Of a stretch of DNA of 64,000 nt, positions 9,850-21,478 are shown piece by piece. Position numbers and translations under genes: made by a program. How positions within the stretch are numbered: the first letter of the stretch is position 1; every line of letters starts with the position of its first letter. The DNA is from Gautieria morchelliformis (lineage: Eukaryota; Basidiomycota; Agaricomycetes; Gomphales; Gomphaceae). The notes beneath the pieces are model-generated. The model ran no database searches. It had not been told where the DNA came from and worked only from the letters and a program-made list of their open reading frames with translations. Location of the stretch: positions 186,001 to 250,000 of the forward strand of contig WHVA01000050.1 in NCBI GenBank assembly GCA_015179125.1. The letters run 5' to 3'.

Positions 9850-11124
9850 TGTCATGACGTGTTTATCTCTCATACTCAGAAGCTTAATTTTCCTATTTTC
9901 TCACCCCACCTTCGTGTACGTTCCGATCGCCATTGTTATGTTCGGTAACCAACTCTCGCTGTTCGCGCCAACTACCATAGCCGCGCCGCCAAATGCACGA
10001 TCAACGTCCTGGGACTGATTCGGCAGTCAGCACTGGGCCTACCACCTCCTCTGCTCAACCCTCTTCCAGTGGTGTTCGAATAGTTGGATTGCTATGACCT
10101 GTGCATTTCCAGCACCTTGGTACCCCCATTTTCCGTTTCGCTACTCCTCCTCAGTGTTCGCTCGGTTTCTCCCTCGACCTCGACCTCTCCTCCCCTATGT
10201 CACCCCTTTTTGCCCTTCCTTGCATTTCGCCGAACGTATATTCGCTGCTCGCATCATTCGCCAGCAGGCACACCATCAAAAACACGATCGATACCGTTCA
10301 CTCGGCATGATGGTTCATCATTAACCACATCGCCTTCTTAATCCAACCCCATTGGGCGTTTGTATGGTCAAAGCATGTTCGCAGGACACACCCTCCATAG
10401 GCCGTGCAGAATCAACCCAGTAGACCAAGGGTCCGTGCAGGGTAGCATGTATGCGGGTCCCAAGACATGGTTTTGTCCATAAGTGTCTTCGCCACCTTTA
10501 CTCTCCGTCGTTTCATATTTTCCCTCTTCCCGCATTCTATTGTATGTTTATTTCATCTATGTTGTATCATGGCTGCGCACCCCTATCCTACCCCAACTTG
10601 TGACGGTCTCTTTCCTATTCGCTGTTACCTTACGAGCATTCGATATAAGTAGTTTACATTCGCATGTATATTCCCCAGTTCAATTATCATATGTCGTCCA
10701 TCTTGTGCAAACTTGACCGCGCTGTGATCATCGTCTTGAGCCTCTCCTTGAAGATTTCTATCTTCTACCAGCCAAGGACTTAGGCATCACTGGTGAGTTC
10801 TCATACTTCGTCTTCGTTACCTTAGCCTTCGAACTACCTTCTGTGCTGTTGACGAAGGGCTCCGAAGGAGCACCTTCGCCAGCGAAGGGACTGTTGAAAC
10901 TTAGACAGCCCTTCCGCGATATCTTGCACGTTACATCGTCAAGTGCTGCGAGCTGTTTTGCTACGACTGTAGACAGGGCGAGCCCCGTTCGGGCAACCCC
11001 TTTGTTTCGTGAACATTCATTGGTTCACTTATTCGCCGAACGGCATACTTATTCGCACAAGTTATTCGGGCATTCGTTGTGTTCACTAATACACGATATT
11101 AACGCCTAAAAACCAATCTTGACA
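9850..11124 (+). mobile_element. LTR-type repeat, copy A (fossil)
   Basis: This roughly 1,275-bp repeat begins TGTCATGACG and ends CCAATCTTGACA, so its termini are short inverted TGTCA/TGACA repeats as in LTRs. A full-length copy in the opposite orientation lies at 56412-57654, and similarity in both copies stops at these same termini. The 5-bp flanks (GCGAG, GCATG) do not match, so a simple solo-LTR insertion with a preserved target site is not shown. It contains no gag or pol sequence. The family could be an LTR of an element not otherwise present here, or a non-autonomous relative. Confidence 0.6.
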
Positions 11125-11302
11125 GCATGGTGAATGGAGGAAAAGCTGGGCAGGGTTAGGAAAGGATGGGGATGCGGTGTACCTCGTAATCTGCGTGTGT
11201 GGCCTTGCAGGTATTCCCAGTTTCGTTGCGAGGGGATTAGGGCAGTCATGAATGAAGAAAATAAAGGGTAAACAAGGGTGTAATGATCCTTGCATACCAA
11301 TC

Positions 11303-11478
11303 TGAGACCTCAGGTGTAGCACCGTTTCTGTCCCAGTTGTAAAATGTCGTTCCAGGACCTCAGGTGTGGCACCGTTTCTGTCCCAGCTGTAATGTCGTTC
11401 CAGGACCTCAGGTGTAGCACCGTTTCTGTCCCAGCTATAATGTCGTTCCAGAACCTCAGGCGCAAGGGCCATTTCTGT
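11303..11478 (+). repeat. 48-50 bp minisatellite, about 3.5 copies
   Basis: The word ACCGTTTCTGTCCCAG recurs at 11321, 11371 and 11419, within units containing TCGTTCCAGGACCTCAGGTG. The last unit is degenerate. No coding frame is supported. Confidence 0.85.
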
Positions 11479-11494
11479 CAGGGGACACCCTGTT

Positions 11495-11640
11495 TTTCAT
11501 TTCCAGTTCCGACACCACATCCAGTTCCGACTCCAGTTCCGACTCCGCTTCCAGTTCCGATTCCATCTCCGCCTCCGCTTTCGGAAATGATTCCGCTTCT
11601 GGGAGAACTTCCACCAGTTCTGTTCGCCTTGCCTATTCCA
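11495..11640 (+). repeat. Degenerate CAGTTCCGACTC low-complexity tract
   Basis: A pyrimidine-rich tract is built from variants of TTCCGACTCCAG and TTCCGATTCCATCTC. It directly follows the minisatellite. The plus-strand frame through both is a translation of repeats and is not called. Confidence 0.65.
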
Positions 11641-12170
11641 CTCCAATTTCCGACTTCCACTCTCGGAACAGTGTCAGAAATCAAGCGACTCGCGTAAGAG
11701 GTGGCATCAAGGGTCGATCAAGGGTCAGGGAGGTCATGAGGATGCAGGGTTGATGGCGGGTGCCAAGTGTTGTCCCTGGCTGCGCAGCGTAGTATAATAC
11801 AGGCTCGCTGACATTGGGGGTCCTTAGACTTTTCTCTTTGGATTTCCCCTTGTCAGGTGAGAATCCCCTCTCTTGTATACTCTGTTCATTTATACATACT
11901 TTGGATTTCCCCTTGTCAGTTGTGTGGTAGTGTGATCTCCACAACCAGCCAGGGTTGCCCTTACAGTTTCTGTTCTGGTGTAAGTGTCAAAAGCGTCAGT
12001 TGACTATCGTTTGATGCCCGAACGAAGCATCATGGGTTGTCATAGGGTGAAACTGCAGCAGTGAGATATAAGAAGTAGAAGTAGTGCTTGTAGAGAACAT
12101 GCCACAGAGTGGAGATTAGGTGATAATAGAGGCGGCGTTGTGAAGACCGAAGAATCCACCACGTTTGACG
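11641..12170. other. No gene seen
   Basis: The stretch holds a duplicated GGATTTCCCCTTGTCAG word (11838 and 11902) and a CCAGGGTTGCCCTTACA word resembling LTR ends, but no bounded element or gene. Confidence 0.35.
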
Positions 12171-12803
12171 CGGGGCACACCATTATGTGAGGTACATAGT
12201 TGTCCTGTGTCAGGAGTGGGGTCCCATTCTTCTCTACCTACCCGACATCACTAGCTACTTATATAGTATAACTAGAACAATGACGAGAGAACAATGGCAG
12301 AAGAACAATAAAGTTCGCACTTGTGGGTGCTTGTGGGCGCGTCCGATCTCTCCTTTATCCGCAACTAGACAGCGTAGCTGTCTTACAACGCACAAGTCCC
12401 AACTTCGGAGGTAAACGAATAAGAGGCGAGGTTTGGCTTAAGAGGCGAAGGCTTAGAAACTAACTAAGGATCAAAGAGTACAATAGTTGATTTTCAGACT
12501 GAGGAGTCGGAATGCATACAGGGGGGTTTATATATGAGCGAGGGTAAGGGTCAGGGGTGAGCATATTCGGGGGAAGGTCACGGTGAGGTCAGGGCGAAGT
12601 AATATACGAATGATGCGTGATGGAACGGGATCAGTAACTAAGGGGATTCGGGCATGGGATCAAGGTCAGATATGAGCTCAAGCTCAGGCTCGGGCTCAGG
12701 CACAGGATTAGAATCATGAGTACTCGGGCACGATTATCACAAGGCTCAGGCTTGGAAAAAGGGTTGTACGGGTAAGTAACCGGCCAAAGGCCGGGTCCTT
12801 ACA
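12171..12803 (-). mobile_element. Probable LTR fragment abutting a Helitron fragment
   Basis: Read on the minus strand, the sequence starts TGTAAGGACCCGGCC at 12803. It has a TATATATAAACC box near 12530 followed by a pyrimidine-rich leader, as in gypsy-type LTRs. The right boundary is sharp because helicase-coding sequence of a Helitron begins immediately after it. The left boundary was not found, and no matching 5-bp duplication (GTCAT on the right) was seen. It is a fossil with no coding part. Confidence 0.35.
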
Positions 12804-13310
12804 GTCATGGACTCTGCAATGGTACAAGGTTGTGTCTCATCAATATGACCAACAGGGTACTCTTTGTGAGGGTCATTTCAGGACCATTTGCAGGAGAGAC
12901 CACATTTATCCCTAGGATTACAGTGACAGCCATATCAGACCAATTGTCATTTGAGCTGCAGTGTCGCCATTTTCCTGTCGGGCTGGCCATGACTATCAAC
13001 AAGTCTCAAGGGCAGTCTCTTGGCATGGTAGGCATAGACTTGGGATAGGTGGTATTTCACATGGACAGTTTTATGTTGCAGTGTCAAGAGGCACTGATTG
13101 GAACAGAGTCCATGTTCTTTTAGGGGAGGGGAACAAAACTTCTAATATTGTATACAAAGAAGTGTTGCTGAAGCCTGATTAAATACATATTTCCATTTGT
13201 ATTTAATGTATGTAGTTTCATTTCACCAAATAATTCTTTGATTCTATTAACTACCCATGTGTGATGTTAACCTTAACCAACCCAATGCAAAGCATGGGTC
13301 TATTGGCTAG
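12804..13310 (+). mobile_element. Helitron 3'-end fragment with PIF1-like helicase tail
   Basis: From 12807 the plus strand encodes the end of a PIF1-type helicase: GLCNGTRL, then VISGPFAGETTFIPRIT, the conserved AMTINKSQGQSLG-like motif (here LAMTINKSQGQSLG) and VAVSRGTDWNRVHVLL before a stop near 13181. One shift of frame lies near 13045. The element's true 3' terminus is visible: a hairpin CCCAATGC-AAA-GCATGGG at 13281-13298 (one bulged A), then eight bases, then CTAG at 13307-13310 followed by T. This is the Helitron hairpin-CTRR signature. Rep and most of the helicase are missing because the 5' side is cut by the LTR-like sequence. Confidence 0.85.
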
Positions 13311-13583
13311 TTATTATGGGAATATGTGACGCAATTTGTAAGAGATAATGTGCAGGGAAAAGAAAAAAAGGACAAAGCAGATTAAAAACATGAACAACAT
13401 AAGGAACACCCAATATCCAAGCACACCCTTGTCAACAGAACCCTCCCCTCCTGTCAGTTGGAGTTAGGGAAGCAGACCAGTGCAAATCAGCCAGAATTGT
13501 GTGGGCAGATTGCACTTCAATATCAATCACGCCAAAGTTGTTGTAACTTCGACTGGAGGTTGTTGAAAGATTCCAAGTATTGT
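13311..13583. other. Helitron flank, no gene seen
   Basis: AT-rich sequence with no feature I can support. Confidence 0.3.
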
Positions 13584-13689
13584 TTAACCTTGCTGTCGAC
13601 ATCCGACACTAGACGTTTCAGGGTTCTTTTCCCTGAACCAGCTATGGCCGCCGCCTGACAGTGGGTCCAATGTACAGAAATCCTTATTT

Positions 13690-14710
13690 TTTGCGTAGGC
13701 GCGAATAAAATAGCTGTACTCTAACGTCTGTTGCTCCCAGGCTAAGATAACTGACCTCTGCGATTCAATTTTCTTCAACGGCTCTGCCAGATGGACGAAT
13801 GCATAGGTGTTTCCAATAATTTTCGCCAGGCCATGGATGCTATCGTCCCGGTCCATCTGAGTAATGATCGTCTAAATAGAGTCAACGATGTCAGCTATAT
13901 CCGGTTGGCGCATGTCATAGATGTACCGTGGGTGCAAGAGACAGGATGGACCTACAATTAAGGACACAATGTCAATGAGATGACCTAGGGGACGACAAAC
14001 CTAACCATACCTCTGAGGCCTTATCCATGATATCGGTATACAGCCTAATATGCTCCACGAGAGGAGCCAAAGACGCCGATAGTGTATTGAAGGTATCGAT
14101 GGCGGAAGTGGCGACATCGACCCCAGCCCCTGCATCAACAATTAGGGGCGGTGGGGGAAATATTTCATATACCGCTTTCGTTCCGCTGACTGCTTCGTTC
14201 AACTGCGCCTCCCGCACCTCGTCGAACGTCGCGAAAGACGTAAGGGTGAACTCTAGGAGGGTCAGAACCTTATGCATATCCCCTGCCCTATCTGATGTTT
14301 GCAGTTTGCGAACAATGGCTGCTATGGTCGATGTTTACGCGTACATTCCGTCGATGAGCGAAAAGGACTGACCTCCAGTTCCTCCTTCTGCAAGCAGCAA
14401 CTCAATCTGTTCCTTCGCACCACCTATGTAGTCATCACGTGCGAAAGGTCAATGCCCATATACTTCAATTTCCAACACAGAAGACCTATTCAAGTGGTAG
14501 CTGTGTATGGATTTAAGATCACATTGAGACAATAACACTGGAATTACACGCACAAAGAGAATGGCTTATTCCACAAGGCAGTATTGCCTCTCGCAGCTAA
14601 CGCAGTCTTCTGGATATCCTTATCGACGAGGAGTTTCACGAAGCAGTGGCTAGGACGTTTGCCGAACAGTGACATCGGGAAGATGGGTGCATCTCAAATC
14701 TGTTGCCGTC
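13690..14710 (-). pseudogene. Decayed N-terminal part of a C2-NACHT (NLR-like) gene
   Basis: Minus-strand exons in order encode a C2-like segment (GKRPSHCFVKLLVDKDIQKT, then VLEIEVYGH and DDYIGGAKEQIELLLAE). Next comes a helical linker (VLTLLEFTLTSFATFDEVRE...SAIDTFNTLSASLAPLVEH). The last piece reads DRDDSIHGLAKIIGNTYAFV...LKKIESQ...YFIRAYAKNKDF, the region that precedes the NACHT NTPase in many agaricomycete STAND proteins. A GTGTAA...ATAG intron separates the two C2 exons. A TGA at 14449-14451 interrupts the C2 domain, and a frame change precedes the last piece. The NACHT P-loop and any repeats are absent; homology stops at about 13690. Family proteins act as signal-transducing NTPase switches, some in heterokaryon incompatibility. 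This copy is a truncated relic. Confidence 0.7.
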
Positions 14711-14835
14711 GCCAAGAGTCAGTATACAATAGATAGCGCAAACGAAAGAGCCTTTCCTGCAATTTTGACTGCTGCAGGCATACTTCGGGGGAGAGTGTGA
14801 ACAGTTGGCTCACTAGAGAAGTGATCGTGGACTTA

Positions 14836-15229
14836 CGCTACCGTGCCCTCGTTGCCCTTAACGTTGTTCATTGTTCGTGGTGTTCGAGGTGGGTGGTCGG
14901 AGAAAGACGACGAGAGGCGCCGTATGGCACGGCGTACTTCGGACCTGTCATCGAAGACATGGCAGCGTTCTCGGCGTCCAGAAGCGCGCGTCGATCGTCA
15001 CGTGGGCCACACGGACACACACTGCATAAACCACCGTCTCTAATCCTCGATCCCAATGTGTGATATCTGCTCCACTCGTCCATCCGGAAACGCTGCTCCT
15101 CTCCTCGACCCCGCCGCTGCGAATCAGGTTTAACAGCACCTGGCCTCCTGGTACCCACGGACTGCAAGTTCTACCGGAACCGCGGCACATCCTGGCACGC
15201 TGCGTGCGCCCCTGCGTCACTGCCATGCC
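14836..15229. other. No gene seen
   Basis: GC-rich sequence with overlapping frames on both strands but no recognisable domain or splice-supported model. Confidence 0.3.
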
Positions 15230-18200
15230 AAGGACAGGCTGACAGCGCTTCCACACTCGCTCAACTCGCTAGGCCACGCGACGGTTTTTGTAATTCTGAG
15301 GTTAGTCCCGTTTCTTTGCGGCGTGTGTTACGTGTACATTGTACAGCCCCTGCACGCTTCCACGTACTCGGGTCCGACTCCATCCCATGAGAATAGAAGC
15401 GTTCGTCCTCCAACCCACCAACCTCCTGGCTCTCAACCTTAGGACTGGTCATTGCAAAAAGTGCCCGCAAAATCGCACCTCGAAGCCCAGCCCCACGTGC
15501 ACTATGGCAGCTTTCACGTTCACGCGCACGCATCGCCGAACTTTGCCACTAGATCCCACGGCTTGATCCACGGATGAATAGTTGAGATGCCGTGCGCAGT
15601 TCGAATACCCACCTAACACCCCCCAATGCCTTTCGTGCCACCCATCATCACCGTGGACATTCAGACCTACAAGGCTTCAGGCTGCAGACGCTTGCGTCGC
15701 TCCCTAAATATTACCCCGTCATCAACGCTGCAGAAACTCGCTCATCTAACGCGGACGTCCTGGGCCAACACGCGGCATTGCGCGTCCCGACCGCACGGAC
15801 GGCTGGGCGGGCTGCATCTGCGCCTGCACCTGCCGCAAGTCCGAACCTGTGCGTATGCGTATGGAGTGAGTCCCTGGTCTTTCCACGGGCCCTCAGTCGA
15901 GTTTGTATTGCGGGCATGTCTGGGCAGGGATTGCACGGCGACGAGGGCGCGATAGGCGGCCGGCGTCCGCAGCTTCACCGTGCACTACTGGTTTACCGAC
16001 GGCGGGTAGGACGGCGAGGCGCCCAGGGATGACCGGGTGAAGGTGAGGGTGCAGAGGTACGGAGGACCGGGCCCGCACTCGTCTCTCCGCCCACTCCGCC
16101 CATCGCATCAAGCCGCTCATCACACGACAGAGACCCTAAGGAAGCTCTGCAGATCGCCAGAAGCACCGTCTCTAACTCTACGCGCCTCGTTTAGATGACG
16201 CCCTGCGCAGATCTCGTGGACCAAAAAAGCCTCCTCGCGTGTCGCGACGGCCGGGCGTGCTCCGTCTGCGTCTGCATCTGATGTCTGCATCTGCCGCACG
16301 TCCACGCCTGTGCGTACACGTACGCGTATGGGAGTGCCTGATAATCCTGCCGCCCCGGCCGCGTGTTCGTATTCGAAACGACCTGTGCACGGGCGGGCAC
16401 GTCAACATCGGCGCGGCTAGCTGCGCGCGTTGGGATACCGGAACTCTGGCTGCCACGCGGAGGAGCAAGGCCAGTGTCGGGAACATCGCATGGCGTAGGG
16501 TGCGATAGGCGGCGTCCGCAGCTGCACCCTGCACTGCTGGGTGACGGCGGGCGGCCGGCGATGTGGACGTGCGTGGGGAGCGCTGGGTCGGTCGGCGAGG
16601 AGGTGCGGAGGACTGGGGTGGGAACGGGGGTGTGTTCGAATATGACCTGTGTGACCTGTGTGTGGGCGGCGGCTGTTGGGATATTGCAACCGCGAGAGGC
16701 GGCGTCCGCAGCTGCTGGGTGGCGAGGAGTAGAGCGGCGAGGTGCGGAGGACTGACTGGTGGGTGGATTGCGGTGGGGTGGGGCGCGCGTACTCTGCCCT
16801 CATTGCGTATGGCGACGGCCGCGCGTGGGCTTGCCTTGCATAGTAGAACTGGCAGTGGCTGCCACGCGGATGAGCAAGGCCACGCCACACTCAAGTAATT
16901 AGCCCGGGGCCGCGGGCCGGGACGATTGCACGGCGACGAGGGCGCGATGGGCGGGATCCGCAGCTGCTCTGTGCGCTTCTGGGCGGCGGAGGAGTAGACG
17001 CGTCGGCGGCTGTGCGGTGCACTGCTGGGTGACGGAGGGAGGGTGGTGTCCGCGGCTGCGCTATGCCCTGCTGGTTGGCGGAGGGTAGGACCGACTGGGT
17101 GAGGAGGTAAGGGGATGCGATGGGGCGGCGTGCGCGTACTCTGCCCTCATTGCGTATGGCGACGGCCGCGCGTGCTGGGGCCGGTGCGCGTAGGCTTGCG
17201 CGCCCAGATGCGTGTCTGTGTTGCGGGCATGTGCACGTCGGCCAGACGGATTCCGTGGGACCTTGAAACCCTGGCTGCCAGGCAGTGAGGAATGCCACTC
17301 CAGTCGATTGGGGCCTACGCCTGGGTCGGCAAGACTGGCGACGAGGGATTGATAGGCGGCGTCCGTAGCTGCGCTGTCCGCCGCTGGATGGCGCAAGGTA
17401 GGACGGCGAGGTGTGGAGGACTGACTGAGTGAGGAGGTGAGTGGATGCAGTGGAGCGGGAGACGCGTACTCTGCCCTCATTGCGTATGGCGACGGCCGCG
17501 CGCGCTGAGGCCGGTGCGCGTGGGCTTGCGTGGTACTTCTGCGCGCCCAGATGCGTGTCTGTGTTGCGGGCATGTACACGTCCAGACGGTTCCGCGGGAC
17601 CTCGCAACCCTGGCTGCCAGGCAGTGAGGAATGCCACTCCAGGCGATTGAGGCCTGCGCCTGGGTCGGGAAGACTGGCGACGTGGGCTTGACAGGCGGCG
17701 TCCGTAGCTGTCGCTGTCGGCTGCTGGGTGGCATAAGGTAGGATGGCGAGGTGTGGAGGACTGACTGAGTGAGGAGGTGAGATGCGGTGGGGCAGGGGTG
17801 CTCTGTGCGGGCGCGGGAATGCCTTGGGAGGCTGCGCGTGGGCAGAGGGGTTAGGTGGGGTGCCGCTTGTAGGGGACGTTTGCGGAAGAGAGACGCCCCT
17901 CGGATACCGGCAGGGAGAGTGGGTGCCGAGGATGACCCGATCGGCCTATTGTAATCTGGAACACCCATTGTCACGGTGCTTGGCTGATTTCCTTTTTCAT
18001 TCCATCAAGCAGTCGATTACCTACCTACACGCCCCACAATAGCACCGGGAAGCCAAGGTTTTCAGCCAGCACGTCCGGGATGAGTACCCGCGAATATACG
18101 CTAATCCCCGAGGCATGAACACTCGCTTCTCGGCGCGTATCATCGAACCATGATACAGTACGGAATGCTGCGGGCGCACTGTCATAACTCTAGGCTCATC

Positions 18201-18900
18201 TAGATCCTGCCGGGAGCAGATATCCAACTGCCTCAATGGAATACGCCTCCAAATCCGTCTGTGCCGAACACCTGGCTTAACAAATTTCATTCCTTATTCC
18301 ATCGATATCGCTCAACCTAAATGTCCCATGCATACCGATCACAGTCACATGAACACTCGCGCAGCGAAGCTTTACGGCCACCGTGCCGGCAGTGCCTACC
18401 GAACACCCCCCAAAGGCCTTAGTAACAAACACCCTTCACACCCAGAATCCCCAGGTCTGCATGAAACTTCAGCATTCGGCCACACGCTTCTCCGCCCATC
18501 GTCGAATCGAGCCGCTCATGATATGATACCGTACGGAAGGCCGCCGACGCACCGTCCTGACTCTACGCCCGTCTAGACAATGCCGGGCGCAGATATCCAA
18601 ACGTCTCAATGCACCACACCTCGTGCTTGGAAGATTTGGTGTCTACGGGACCATTCATGGAACGACGCGCGTGGCTGAGGACATTCTCTTTTCTATTACA
18701 TCAATCTCGCTCCATAGCATTGCCGGCACGTCCCGCGTCAGCTGACAGTACAGCCCGCGAAGCGAAGCTTGCTGGCCACCACGTCCCTCTCCTGACGATA
18801 AATCATGCTGTACAATGGCTTACCTCCCTCTTCCGCAGCCATGCACGCCACCTTACTCCCTACTCGGTAAAGCTTAAACGTTGACCCATCCGTCACCCTC
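15230..18900 (+). repeat. Complex GC-rich repeat block, copy B, with ~340- and ~375-bp tandem modules
   Basis: The word ACTCTGCCCTCATTGCGTATGG recurs at 16791, 17138 and 17468, giving tandem units of about 347 and 330 bp. These units also carry GGCATGTGCACGTC, CTGGCTGCCAGGCAGTGAGG and GGCGTCCGTAGCTG. A second module, ending GATACAGTACGG or GATACCGTACGG, repeats near 18150 and 18530 (about 377 bp apart), with a related copy near 16085-16210. The order of modules parallels copy A at 6080-8060. Long frames on both strands (for example across 16178-17637) are translations of the repeats and are not called. Confidence 0.75.
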
Positions 18901-19944
18901 GTATCCAGTCACCCATGCACGGCCCAGGTCAGTGCCTGCGATTATTATCCCCATTCACTCCGCTGGTACTTAATTTTAGGAATAATAGATTAGATATATC
19001 AGAATTGATATATTTGATGACTCAGGGAGTTGGGACTCTTCGTGCACCCCTGTGCATGGTATATGCGTGAGCTGACTAAGCTCTGTGGAGCGAGTGCGTC
19101 ACTGATTGATGTAGGTCACGTGACCGAGTCGATAGAAGATTGGTGTCGATCCGAAGAACAGTCAGATCAAAAGCGTTCACTTTTGAGATAGTATAGAGTA
19201 AACAGTGATAGTAGACTCTCAACAAAGAATTGGAATAAACTATCAAGAAATGAGCTCTGTAGCTATCAAACAAGTCTACAGTTACTTCAGGAGGTGAAAC
19301 AGCAATTCTGGATTGTTCTGGATAATATTCAGGATGTTTTGTTCGTACATTTATGGTAGCTACTTATACTAAAATAGTAGTGACTACCAGTGTTCAAGAT
19401 AGTGATAGAATGGGTCAGGATAATGTGGAAATGCTCCACAGGCTGCATACAGCTGTGGAGCAGGAACAATGATGGGGATACTTGTCCTACTGACAAGTAT
19501 CTAAGCTGGGACCTTGGAGTAGTATACAAAGCCCCTTTCAACATGTAATACAGCTCGTAATCAGTGGAGCTGGTCAGGGGAATAGAATAGAAAAGAAATC
19601 ATGTGTGTCCTGTGCTGTGTGCCTACAGCAGCCTTGGCAAGGCATTTGCCATCTCTGTACCTCTCTCCTGAGGTAGCTATTCAGTACGTCCATAGATAGG
19701 ACTGTATACTGTAATCTCCATCGTGTCCGATGCCCCTGTATGGGACTATTAGTCCCATAGCAATATTTCTTCTGACCAGGGCCCAGGTGCCTGCTTTCCA
19801 GGGCAGGCACTGCTACTGGTGCATGGATTATTTCTCCCAGATGTTAGCTCAGTTAGACGATTGTATAGACCATAGAATACTGTGTGATATAGCTATCTCA
19901 TTTATTCTAACACTTAACCCTCGCTCGTCTCGCTAGGTCGTTTC
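18901..19944. other. AT-rich gene-poor stretch
   Basis: The stretch holds palindromic words and an LTR-like CTTTCAACA terminus at 19535-19543, but no bounded element and no coding frame could be supported. Confidence 0.3.
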
Positions 19945-20995
19945 GTCGTCGTCATCTCTTGCTACAGGCTCATGACCCGCGCCCACCATGACCCGCGCTG
20001 ACTGTCGTCTTCAGGCCGTGACCAGCACCCTGCAGCTGTCGCTGGCTCCTTGAGGACTGATCAAATGTGGAGTCGGTGGACGTAGACGTAATGAGATGAG
20101 AATACATGAGGTTCGTGGTGTCTGCACTGTGCCGTCGAGTTTCACTCTCGAGTCTGATTCATTTAGTCCTCTCCTCCCCGTGTGCTACCCACCCGCCATT
20201 CCCGCCGTGACCCGCACCGACTGTCCTCTTCAGACCAAGCCAGCGCACCGCAGCATGTCGTTTGCCCCTCGAGGACTGAACGTGGCGGCCACGTCGTGGG
20301 ATTGGTGTTTAGGGAGACATGAGGTTTGTAGAGACGCAACGGGGCCGGGATGTCTGAGCATGTGGTAAATAAGTTGCGTTCGACCCCTCCAGAGCCGCTG
20401 GCGGCGTCGACCGTAATTTATTCTCCACACCCTCGGACAGGCACCAGCCACGCATCCGCTGTGTTTCGTCGTCGTCGTCTCCTTGCTACACTTTCATGCC
20501 CCACGCCCGCCATGACCCGCGCTGACTGTCGTCTTCAGGCCGTGACCAGCACCCTGCAGCTGTCGCTGGCCCTTTCAGGACTGATCAGTAGGGATAGTGA
20601 GAACACGGACGTAGTGAGGTGACAGTACATGGGGTTCGTGGCGTCAGCACTGTGCCGTCGATTTTCACTCCCGATTCTGATTCATTTAGTCGTCTCCTCC
20701 CCGTGTGCTACCCACCCGCCATTCCCGCCGTGACCCGCGCCAACTGTCCTCTTCAGGCCGAGCCAGCGCGCCGCAGCGTGTCGTTGGCCCCTCAAGGACT
20801 GAACATGGCGGCGACTTGGTGGGATTGGTGTTTAGGGGGACGTGAGGTTTGTGGAGACACGACGGGGCCGGGATGTGCGAGCGTGTGGTAAATACGGGGT
20901 CGACCCCGCCAGAGCCGTACCCACGTCGGGGTACGGCTCTGGCGGCGTCGACCCCAATTTATTCTCCACAACCTCGGACATGCCGGACCAGTCGC
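19945..20995 (+). repeat. 524-bp tandem duplication
   Basis: Two diverged copies lie head to tail. ACCCGCGCTGACTGTCGTCT starts at 19991 and 20515, and GTTCGTGG..CACTGTGCCGTCGA starts at 20111 and 20634. Each unit also contains an internal half-repeat of the form CATTCCCGCCGTGACCCGC...CTGTCCTCTTCAG, so the unit itself arose by an older duplication. No gene is supported. Confidence 0.85.
20896..20955. repeat. Strong 27-bp inverted repeat (hairpin)
   Basis: Arms at 20896-20922 and 20929-20955 match at 26 of 27 positions around a 6-base loop (ACGTCG). The arms begin GGGGTCGAC and contain GCCAGAGCCGTACCC. It lies at the end of the second tandem unit. The first unit has a related GTCGACC word near 20390 but no such hairpin. 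Confidence 0.9.
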
Positions 20996-21159
20996 ATCTC
21001 CATTTCCTTTATCATTTATGGATTCAACTAAGCTATGGCTATGTTAATATACGGCAGCTGTTCTTGAACTCCAAAATGGCACCTACAGGTTATTAGCGGC
21101 TTTCTTTTTCGGGGCAGCTTTGGCTGTGCTAGCCTCATGCTCCTACTCCATCCTATGCC

Positions 21160-21290
21160 AGAATCTGGTCACCATTTCGGGGGCGTCGAGTAATGTTTTT
21201 CAGTGCAGGTACTCTACTCCCAGTCATCCTATTAGCTCTCAGGCTGAGCTCCATTTGAACAGACACGCAACCCCAGTTCAAGGCCGGCGC
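21160..21290 (+). repeat. Dispersed ~130-bp repeat, copy 1
   Basis: The block from AGAATCTGGTCACCATT to CAAGGCCGGC is repeated at 23719-23834 in the same orientation, with shared words GCAGGTACTCTACTCCCAGTC and GACACGCAACCCCAGT. Origin unknown. Confidence 0.7.
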
Positions 21291-21478
21291 CTCTACTGAC
21301 GCTGCCGCCCTTAGAGATATATTCAAGCTTGGTCCTGACTCACGCCTCTGAGTCCCAGATGTTGCCCGCGCTTTAGACCACTCCTCAATCCCCTCTGCCT
21401 CCCTGTATGCCCATACGTTCCTATTCTTCGATCTTAATTTCATTAACTTTATTGCTCGATTGATTGCGAGAATAATAT

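Noticed and set aside
9850-11124. Solo LTR with preserved target duplication
   Set aside because: The ends fit an LTR, but flanks GCGAG and GCATG differ, so only an LTR-type repeat is claimed.
16178-17637. Minus-strand frames of about 240 residues each
   Set aside because: They fall in ~340-bp tandem units with the same peptide words repeated, and match no family. They are explained by GC richness and repetition.
19000-19543. Minus-strand LTR starting TGTTGAAAG at 19543
   Set aside because: Only one end resembles an LTR. No opposite terminus or matching flank was found.
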